DNA of 64,000 nt from DASZUK01 sp963844575 (GTDB taxonomy: Bacteria > Actinomycetota > Acidimicrobiia > Acidimicrobiales > RAAP-2), in assembly GCA_963844575.1 (NCBI GenBank), contig CAWJOU010000005.1, forward strand, positions 1,116,001 through 1,180,000. The letters are read 5' to 3'. Below the pieces are notes generated by a model. That model saw only the letters and a list, made by a program, of their open reading frames with translations, was not told the DNA's origin and made no database searches. A program made the position numbers and the translations under genes. Positions 58,250 to 64,000 of the stretch are shown here, one piece after another (within the stretch, counting starts at the first letter, position 1; each line of letters starts with the position of its first letter).

Positions 58250-58390
58250 GCCGTGTTACGGTGACCGCCGCAGTAAGCGATGCCACCGAGTAGGGGAAGC
58301 CGGTCGAAGTCCGGCGCTGGTCCGCAACCGTAGGCAGCGAGCCCGAGGGCCCGTTGCGAGCCGGGATACCTCCACGGTGGTCGAGCTCCC
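58250..58390 (+). ncRNA. Cobalamin riboswitch upstream of the secreted toroid/repeat protein
   Basis: The conserved core GGGGAAGCCGGTCGAAGTCC (58293-58312) is followed by GGCGCTGGTCCGCAACCGTA, the B12-box region. The 3' element GCCGGGATACCTCCACGG closes the fold. It lies directly after the permease and about 90 bp before ATG 58476. Cobalamin should lower expression of the downstream gene. Confidence 0.88.
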
Positions 58391-58475
58391 AACGTCGAGA
58401 CACACGGTCCGGGGCTCGGTGGTCCTCCACCACGGTGGGGTGCTCCCGGGTCTGGCCCGGGAAGCGAGAGAGACC

Positions 58476-60359
58476 ATGAGCAGTCCCCGTCGGTTCGCCA
58501 CCATCGCCGCGCTGGCCGCGTCGTTGACCCTGGCGGTCGGCCTGGCCCCGCTGGCCACGGCCGGCGCGGCGACGTCCAGCGCAACGACGTCGAGCACGGG
58601 ACCGCAGCTCCCGCAGCTGCCGGCGGCCCGGTCGGCCGCCGGCTGGTTGGCCGGCCAGTTCAACGCCCAGGGCTTCATCACGACGACAACAGCCGGCAAG
58701 ACGACGCCGGATCTCTCGTCGACCGCCCAGAGCGTGCTCGCCCTCTCGGCGGCCAATGCCGACCTGCCGGTGGCCCGCCAGGGGCTGGCCTACCTCCAGG
58801 CGCATCTCGCCACATACGTGACAGTCGACGGCGCGGCCGGCCCGGGGAAGTTGGCCCTGCTCATCCTCGACGCCGAGGCGTTGGGGGCCAACCCCCATAG
58901 CTTCGGCGGCAGCGACCTGGTGGCCCGGCTGCTCGCCACCCAGCAGTCGAGCGGCACCGACGCCGGCCTCTTCGGGACCGAGACACAGCTCGGCACATAC
59001 CTCGCCGGCACCTACGACCAGGGCCTCGCCCTGGCCGCCCTGGCCGCCGCCGGCGTCCACGGCACAGCCCAGGTGGCGTCGGCCGCGAGCTGGCTGGTGG
59101 CCGAGGAGTGCCCCGGCGGTGGGTGGACGCTGCCCGACCAGGCCATCAACAGCTGCACCGGGGTGCCGGGCACATTCCCCAACACAGGGCCCGACACCAA
59201 CTCGACCGCGCTGGTCGTCGAAGGGCTCGTCGCCCAGGGCCAGCTGCGCCCGTTCATGTCGATCGGTGTGCTCGGCTTCTTCACGGCCGCCCAAGACGCC
59301 GACGCCGGGTGGTCGTACTACCCGAACAGCGCCGCCACCCCCCAGACGACCCAGCCCACATCGACCGCCCTGGTGATCCAGACGCTGCTCGCCCTGGGCC
59401 TCTCGCCGACCGCGCCGTCGCTGGCCAAGGGCACGGCCACCCCGGTCTCGACGCTGCTCTCGCTCCAGCTGACGTCGGGCCCGGCCGCCGGTGCCTTCTT
59501 CGAGAAGACAGCGGCGACAACGGGGAGTCTGTTCGGCACCTACGAGGCCATCCCGTCCCTGGCCGGTTTGACCCTGCCGTTCGGTCCCTCCGGCACCGGC
59601 TACTGGGAGGTCGCGTCCGACGGCGGCCTCTTCGCCTTCGGCACGGCCGGCTTCTACGGCTCGATGGGCGGCCAACCGCTCAACCAGCCGATCGTCGGCC
59701 TCACCTCGACGCCGGACGGGAAGGGCTACTGGGAGGTGGCCAGCGACGGCGGCCTCTTCGCCTTCGGCGACGCCCAGTTCTACGGGTCGATGGGCGGCAA
59801 GCCGCTGAACAAACCGGTCGTCGGCATCGCCGCCACTCCCGACGGTCAGGGCTACTGGGAGGTGGCCTCCGACGGTGGCCTCTTCGCCTTCGGTGACGCG
59901 GCCTTCTACGGCTCGATGGGCGGCAAGCCGCTCAACCAGCCGATCGTCGGCATCGCGTCGACGCCGGACGGCAAGGGCTACTGGGAGGTGGCCTCCGACG
60001 GTGGTCTCTTCGCCTTCGGTGACGCGGCCTTCTACGGCTCGATGGGCGGCAAGCCGCTCAACCAGCCGATCGTCGGCCTCGCCTCGACGCCGGACGGCAA
60101 GGGCTACTGGGAGGTGGCCTCCGACGGCGGCCTCTTCGCCTTCGGTGACGCCGCCTTCTACGGCTCGATGGGCGGCAAGCCGCTGAACAAGCCGATCGTC
60201 GGCATCGCCGCTACTCCCGACGGTCAGGGCTACTGGGAGGTGGCCAGCGACGGCGGCCTCTTCGCCTTCGGTGACGCCGCCTTCTACGGCTCGATGGGCG
60301 GCAAGCCGTTGAACAAGCCGGTCGTCGGGATCGGCGCCAACCTGGCCCGGCCGGCCTGA
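58476..60359 (+). CDS. Secreted alpha/alpha-toroid-like protein with six C-terminal 42-residue repeats, riboswitch-controlled
   Basis: The 627-residue protein starts at ATG 58476. It has a signal peptide (FATIAALAASLTLAVGLAPLATAGAA), then a helical domain (about 45-365) of the prenyltransferase/terpene-cyclase-like toroid type (AAGWLAGQF, TYDQGLALAALAAAG, DTNSTALVVEGLVAQG, TSTALVIQTLLALG). Six nearly identical GYWEVASDGGLFAFG repeats follow (59598-60356). The riboswitch implies a part in cobalamin capture; eukaryotic intrinsic factor also has an alpha/alpha barrel (analogy only). Confidence 0.82.
   Translation: MSSPRRFATIAALAASLTLAVGLAPLATAGAATSSATTSSTGPQLPQLPAARSAAGWLAGQFNAQGFITTTTAGKTTPDLSSTAQSVLALSAANADLPVARQGLAYLQAHLATYVTVDGAAGPGKLALLILDAEALGANPHSFGGSDLVARLLATQQSSGTDAGLFGTETQLGTYLAGTYDQGLALAALAAAGVHGTAQVASAASWLVAEECPGGGWTLPDQAINSCTGVPGTFPNTGPDTNSTALVVEGLVAQGQLRPFMSIGVLGFFTAAQDADAGWSYYPNSAATPQTTQPTSTALVIQTLLALGLSPTAPSLAKGTATPVSTLLSLQLTSGPAAGAFFEKTAATTGSLFGTYEAIPSLAGLTLPFGPSGTGYWEVASDGGLFAFGTAGFYGSMGGQPLNQPIVGLTSTPDGKGYWEVASDGGLFAFGDAQFYGSMGGKPLNKPVVGIAATPDGQGYWEVASDGGLFAFGDAAFYGSMGGKPLNQPIVGIASTPDGKGYWEVASDGGLFAFGDAAFYGSMGGKPLNQPIVGLASTPDGKGYWEVASDGGLFAFGDAAFYGSMGGKPLNKPIVGIAATPDGQGYWEVASDGGLFAFGDAAFYGSMGGKPLNKPVVGIGANLARPA
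59598..60356 (+). repeat. Six tandem 126-bp coding repeats
   Basis: The unit is 42 codons beginning GYWEVASDGGLFAFG and containing FYGSMGGKPLN. Copies 3-6 are almost identical at the DNA level, indicating recent duplication or gene conversion. The same protein motif recurs, more diverged, in the gene at 28605-29810. Confidence 0.93.
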
Positions 60360-61039
60360 GCCCCGCCCGGCCCCGGCGGGCCTGGGTCAGCTGGTCGAGC
60401 GGCAAGGACAGCACCCTCGCGCTCCACGACGTCCTGAGGTCGGGCGACGTCGAGGTGGTTGGACTGCTGACGACGGTCAACGCGGCGTTCGAGCGGGTAG
60501 CGATGCACGGCGTGCGCCGCACCCTGCTCGACGCCCAGGCCGACGCACTGGGCCTGCCGGTCGACGTCGTCGAGCTGCCGTGGCCGTGTCCGAACGAGGC
60601 GTACGAGACGTTGATGGCCGCGGCCGTCGGCCGGGCCCGGTCCTCGGGCGTCGAGGCGGTCGTCTTCGGGGACCTGTTCCTCGAGGACGTCCGTCGCTAC
60701 CGGGAGGCGATGCTCGACGGCACCGGTCTCGTCCCGCTCTTCCCGCTGTGGCGGCAACCGACCGACGAGCTGGCTGCCCGACTGCTGGCCCTCGGTGTAC
60801 GCGCCGTGGTCACGTGCGTCGATCTCCGCCGGCTACCGATGGCGTTGGCCGGTCGCTGGTACGACGAGTCGTTCCTGGCCGACCTGCCGCCCGGCGCCGA
60901 CCCCTGTGGTGAGAACGGTGAGTTCCACACCGTCGTCGTCGCCAGCCCGGACTTCGCCCGGCCGTTGGACGTCACCGTGGGCGAGATCGTCGAACGGGAC
61001 GGCTTCGGCTACGCCGACGTCATCCCCGGGCTGCGATAG
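60356..61039 (+). CDS. COG2102 (DUF71) PP-loop ATPase, probable B12-salvage type (CTG start)
   Basis: The 227-residue protein has the PP-loop WSSGKDSTLALHDV near its N-terminus and the family motifs VVFGDLFLEDVRRYRE and GENGEFHTVV. No ATG or GTG precedes the PP-loop; CTG 60356, overlapping the previous TGA as CTGA, fits best. COG2102 includes diphthamide synthetase and a bacterial branch predicted from gene neighbourhood to act in B12 salvage. The riboswitches and BtuF-like neighbour support the second. Confidence 0.8.
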   Translation: MSPARPRRAWVSWSSGKDSTLALHDVLRSGDVEVVGLLTTVNAAFERVAMHGVRRTLLDAQADALGLPVDVVELPWPCPNEAYETLMAAAVGRARSSGVEAVVFGDLFLEDVRRYREAMLDGTGLVPLFPLWRQPTDELAARLLALGVRAVVTCVDLRRLPMALAGRWYDESFLADLPPGADPCGENGEFHTVVVASPDFARPLDVTVGEIVERDGFGYADVIPGLR

Positions 61040-61051
61040 CCGTCCTCGCCG

Positions 61052-61945
61052 TCAGCGCAGGACGCGGGCGCCCTCGGGCACGGTGCCGGGGGTGTCGGGG
61101 TGGAGCAGGTCGGCCAAGAGCTCCACGCCGTCGACCACCCGCGGTCCAGGGCACGAGAAGTGCGCGTTGGCGTCGACGGCGACCACCCGCCCCAGTCCGG
61201 CGACCTCCGGGCGGTCGAGGAAAGACGCGGCCTGGACCACCGCGCCGTCGAGGTCGAAGCCGCAGGGACTGAAGACGGTGACGTCGATCGCCTGGGCGCT
61301 GATCTCCTCCCACGACAACCGGCGTGACCGTTCGCCGGCGACGGCCAGCACCGGCTCGCCGCCGGCGGCCTCCACCATGTCGGGCACCCAGTGGCCGGCG
61401 TTGAACGGCGGGTCCGGCCATTCGAGCACGAACACCCGGGGTCGCGGCCGGCCGGCCACCCGCCGACGGACGGCGTCGACTCGCGACCGGAGGCTGGCCA
61501 TGACCGTCTCGGCGGTCGCCTCGGTGCCGGTCGCCCGGCCAACGACGCCGACGCAGTCGATGACCTCGTCGAGCCGTCCCGGATCGAGGGAGATCACGTC
61601 GGCCCGGCAGCCGATCGTCGCCAGCGCCTCGTCGACCGCACCGGACGGCACCGCGCACACCCGGCAGAGGTCCTGGGCCAGGATCACGTCGGGCGCAATG
61701 GACTGGATCAGCGCGTTGTCCAGGGTGTAGATCGGCTCGCCGGCCGCCACCCGGGTGCTCACCTCGGTGTCGAGCTGGCGGGCGGTCAGCGGTTCCGCCG
61801 TCGGCAGCGCCGTGCCCGAGACCACCGGTACCGTCCGGGCCGCCGGCGGATGGTCGCACTCGAAGCTCCGGCCGGCGAGGTCGTCGCCGAGGCCGAGGGC
61901 GAACACGATCTCGGTGGCCGACGGCAGCAGCGAGACGATCTTCAT
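61052..61945 (-). CDS. BtuF-like corrinoid-binding protein, no signal peptide
   Basis: The 297-residue protein is a type III periplasmic-binding fold: KIVSLLPSATEIVFALGLGDDL, GEPIYTLDNALIQSIAPDVILAQDLCRVCAVP, and FVLEWPDPPFNAGHWVPDMVEAAGG. These match cobalamin/haem-type ABC receptors (BtuF branch). It begins directly at the domain with no export signal, so it may be cytosolic or exported by another route. No BtuCD genes are in the window. Confidence 0.85.
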   Translation of the reverse strand: MKIVSLLPSATEIVFALGLGDDLAGRSFECDHPPAARTVPVVSGTALPTAEPLTARQLDTEVSTRVAAGEPIYTLDNALIQSIAPDVILAQDLCRVCAVPSGAVDEALATIGCRADVISLDPGRLDEVIDCVGVVGRATGTEATAETVMASLRSRVDAVRRRVAGRPRPRVFVLEWPDPPFNAGHWVPDMVEAAGGEPVLAVAGERSRRLSWEEISAQAIDVTVFSPCGFDLDGAVVQAASFLDRPEVAGLGRVVAVDANAHFSCPGPRVVDGVELLADLLHPDTPGTVPEGARVLR

Positions 61946-61952
61946 CGGTCCA

Positions 61953-62141
61953 TCATCCCGCGCCGGGTCGGTCGGCCCGACGTTGCTCGTCCGGTGGGTA
62001 CGGGCAGTGCCGGCAGCCGCTACCGCAGCAGTAGCCGCGGGCGGCCAGCGCCGGCGCGGTGAAGACGAAGTACCCGGTCGCCGGATCGGCATAGAGGCCG
62101 CGGCCGGCGGCCACCGCGCCGTCATGGGCGGCTCGGATCAC
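61953..62141 (-). CDS. DUF5522-like small protein
   Basis: A 62-residue frame from GTG 62141 contains AAHDGAVAAG, DPATGYFVFTAPALAARGYCCGSGCRHCPY, matching the Cys-rich DUF5522 pattern (CCxxxCxxC). The open frame continues about 35 codons upstream without an ATG, so the N-terminus is uncertain. It ends a few bases before the BtuF-like start on the same strand, suggesting an operon. Confidence 0.72.
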   Translation of the reverse strand: MIRAAHDGAVAAGRGLYADPATGYFVFTAPALAARGYCCGSGCRHCPYPPDEQRRADRPGAG

Positions 62142-62394
62142 CGCCTCGGCGGTTGTCGCAGCCGCCGGATCGACGGCCGGTTCGACCGTCCGGTCGGTCG
62201 GTGGGTCGTGAGGTGACGCGGGTTCGGGGACGATCGTCCGACGCTATCGAGACTGCCGACGGCTACCGCCACGCGGGCCCTATCGACGACCGCCGATGCC
62301 GACGGCGCCGCGCTCCGGAACGGTTGACAACGCGCCGCGCCCGGCGTACGGTGCCGTCGGCTCGACGGGCAACCGCCGGGTCGAACAACTGAAT

Positions 62395-62505
62395 ACGACA
62401 ACGTCGTGGTGCAGGGGAAGCCCGGTGAGAAACCGGCACTGACCCGCAGCCGTGAGCCGGAGCCGCCAAGGTCCGGCGAGTCGGAATGCCTGCCCGCGTC
62501 ACATG
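62395..62505 (+). ncRNA. Cobalamin riboswitch upstream of the second toroid-like secreted protein
   Basis: The sequence GGTGCAGGGGAAGCCCGGTG (62408-62427) is followed by AGAAACCGGCACTGACCCGCA and GCCGTGAGCC, the B12-box core. GTCGGAATGCCTGCCCGCG closes it near 62498. It lies about 190 bp before ATG 62690; the intervening part holds a GTAGGCAGCACGGGG-type stem that may be the expression platform. The AT-poor stretch 62142-62394 shows no gene. Confidence 0.87.
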
Positions 62506-62689
62506 TGGTGTTCGTCTCGTCGTGGTTCGCGGGACGGAGCCGAGGTCGCCTGGGCGACCCGATTCCGCCCCGTGCTCCCTACGCGCCGCGTAGGCAGCAC
62601 GGGGTTTCGTGTCTCGGGCCCCAAAGGCTGCTTCCTGCTCCGCATCGGGTGCTCCGTCGTAGAGGACACCCCGACGAGAGGAGCGCAAC

Positions 62690-63808
62690 ATGTTCAACGC
62701 CCGGGTCTGGCGAGGACTATGGAGGACGGTGGCCACCATCGGCATCGCCGGAGCGGCCATAGGCACCAGCGCAACGTTGGCCGGTGCCACACCGACCCCA
62801 ACCGTGAAGGCGGCCACGTGGCTGAAGGGCCAACTGGTCGGTGGCACCCACTACGACACAACATTCACAACGAGCACCCCGTCGCCCGGTCTGACGGCCG
62901 ACGGCCTGTTCGCGTTCGCCGCTGCCTCGGGATTCTCGGGCAGCGTGACAACCGTCGCCACGTGGTTGGACAGCGCGACCCATATCGGTGGTTACGTCGG
63001 GTCGTCGCACAACTACCCGGGCGGCCTGGCCAAGGTGGCGCTGGCCGCGGCGGTGGCCAAAGCGGCCGGGTTGTCCTACACACCGACCAGCTTCGCCGGC
63101 ACCAACCTGATCACCGACCTCGAAGGCACCCAGGTCGCGAGCGGGGCCAAGAAGGGCGACTTCGCCGACCCACGCGACACACCGACCTACTTCGGCTACG
63201 CCAACCCGACCAGCCAGGCACTGGCCATCATCGGGCTCGAGAAGGCCGCGCCGAGCTTCGCCGGCTTGGCCACAGCGGTGACCTACCTGGAGGGTCAGGT
63301 CTGCACGACAACATCGGTACCGAGTCACCACGGCTATCCGTCGGTCTACGGCGGCTGCGCCACAAACACCATCGGCGGTGACGTCGACACCACCGGAGCC
63401 GTATCCCAGGCCCTGTCCTACTACGCGGCGGCGACCGGCAACGCCGCGGCCAAGACCGCGGCGGAGAACGCCAACGACTGGCTGAACGCGACAGGGGTGA
63501 AGTTCCCGGTATCGACCAAGCTGACCTGGAAGAACTTCTGCCAGACACCGTTCACGACGCTGACACCGAGCGTGAACAGCACGGCGCTGGCGATCGAAGG
63601 ATTGGTCGACGACCCCCGCGGTCCGAGCCACTTCGCCACTGACGTCACGAAGGGCACGAGCTGGCTGGTCTCGGCCCAGAACGCCACAGCCAGCTCGCCG
63701 ACAGATGGCAGCCTGCCGGCGTGCACGGCGAGCGGTCCGGGCAGCGTGCGGGCCACCACCCAGGGCACCCAGGGGTTGGCCGGGAAGTCCTGGGTGGACC
63801 TCCTGTAG
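62690..63808 (+). CDS. Secreted alpha/alpha-toroid-like protein, riboswitch-controlled
   Basis: The 372-residue protein starts at ATG 62690 behind GAGAGGAG. A signal peptide (TVATIGIAGAAIGTSATLAGA) precedes a helical domain with repeated inner-helix patterns: AATWLKGQL, LTADGLFAFAAASG, GGLAKVALAAAVAKAAG, PTSQALAIIGLEKA, DTTGAVSQALSYYAA and VNSTALAIEGLV. These align with the first toroid protein in layout, but there are no surface repeats. Four cysteines could pair. It is a candidate extracellular corrinoid-binding protein. Confidence 0.8.
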   Translation: MFNARVWRGLWRTVATIGIAGAAIGTSATLAGATPTPTVKAATWLKGQLVGGTHYDTTFTTSTPSPGLTADGLFAFAAASGFSGSVTTVATWLDSATHIGGYVGSSHNYPGGLAKVALAAAVAKAAGLSYTPTSFAGTNLITDLEGTQVASGAKKGDFADPRDTPTYFGYANPTSQALAIIGLEKAAPSFAGLATAVTYLEGQVCTTTSVPSHHGYPSVYGGCATNTIGGDVDTTGAVSQALSYYAAATGNAAAKTAAENANDWLNATGVKFPVSTKLTWKNFCQTPFTTLTPSVNSTALAIEGLVDDPRGPSHFATDVTKGTSWLVSAQNATASSPTDGSLPACTASGPGSVRATTQGTQGLAGKSWVDLL

Positions 63809-64000
63809 CCGTCCATCGGTTTCGGTCGGCGGTCCGGTGACGCCCAGGCGTCCGGACCGCCGACCGACCGACCGGGAACCACGCAACGACAACGACGACC
63901 GGGTCGCGGCCCGGAACAACCGAAGTGACGACCGAGAAGGCGGGATGCAGTGCGCAGAGTGGTGGTAGCGAAGACGGCAGTGGGGGGACGGCGGCGAGGC
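63809..64000. other. 3' flank without a recognised gene
   Basis: The last 192 bases are GC-rich. An ATG-type start near 63944 may open a gene that continues outside the window, but too little is visible to call it. Confidence 0.4.

Noticed and set aside
57285..59675. 796-codon minus-strand frame opposite the permease and toroid genes
   Set aside because: It crosses a riboswitch and two strong plus-strand genes and has only low-complexity charged composition.
59598..60356. CRISPR-like array
   Set aside because: The 126-bp periodic repeats are coding, keep frame and lack spacers. No CRISPR repeat-spacer structure was seen anywhere in the window.

Overview
The window is GC-rich chromosomal DNA with heavy use of GTG starts, 4-bp ATGA/GTGA gene overlaps, several apparently leaderless promoters and secreted proteins built from a 'GYWxVASDGG' repeat. 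These traits, together with a group 1h-type [NiFe] hydrogenase, a SigK/RskA pair and an F420-type flavoprotein beside sulfite reductase, point to an actinobacterium, most likely of the class Acidimicrobiia. That placement is inference from gene content.

Layout. 1-8.1 kb: the tail of MeaB and an enoyl-CoA hydratase; trehalose synthase and maltokinase (trehalose to maltose 1-phosphate); a phosphofructokinase with residues expected for pyrophosphate use; GalT. 7.4-15.8 kb: a sulfate-assimilation locus with siroheme synthase, cysN and cysD on the minus strand, and cysH, a siroheme sulfite reductase, an FrhB-like Fe-S flavoprotein, a small protein and an ABC ATPase on the plus strand. 16-20 kb: a SepX/GlpR-like membrane protein, a BlaI-M56 regulator pair, and divergent CtaG and SCO1 cytochrome-oxidase assembly factors. 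20-30 kb: an accessory region with DinB-like, DUF1254 and ABM proteins, toxin-antitoxin genes between diverged direct repeats, a mucin-like anchored protein, tRNA-Ala(CGC), an intact-ended IS1380 element and a repeat-rich secreted protein.

30-38 kb: an acyltransferase, an RskA-like anti-sigma factor and a SigK-like ECF sigma factor, facing a plus-strand cluster of two ferritin-like Tat substrates, TatA, a cupredoxin, TatB, TatC, a membrane protein and a PAS protein. The two divergent units share an ECF-type promoter motif. 38-54 kb: a complete high-affinity uptake-hydrogenase locus (PadR-YceI fusion regulator, small and large subunits, NifU-like, DUF5947, DUF6084 and other accessory proteins, maturation protease, YceI, HypA, C, D, F, E and two SIS-type proteins) without hypB. 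54-58 kb: a glutamine amidotransferase, an XRE-cupin regulator, an M24 peptidase and an APC permease.

58-64 kb: a probable cobalamin-acquisition locus. Two cobalamin riboswitches each precede a secreted alpha/alpha-toroid-like protein; between them lie a COG2102 (DUF71) PP-loop protein and a BtuF-like corrinoid-binding protein.

Eight reading-frame breaks occur, in sulfite reductase, the FrhB-like gene (four), the transposase, the DUF6084 gene and the permease. Every one is a net gain of one base. Sequencing or assembly insertions are the simplest explanation.
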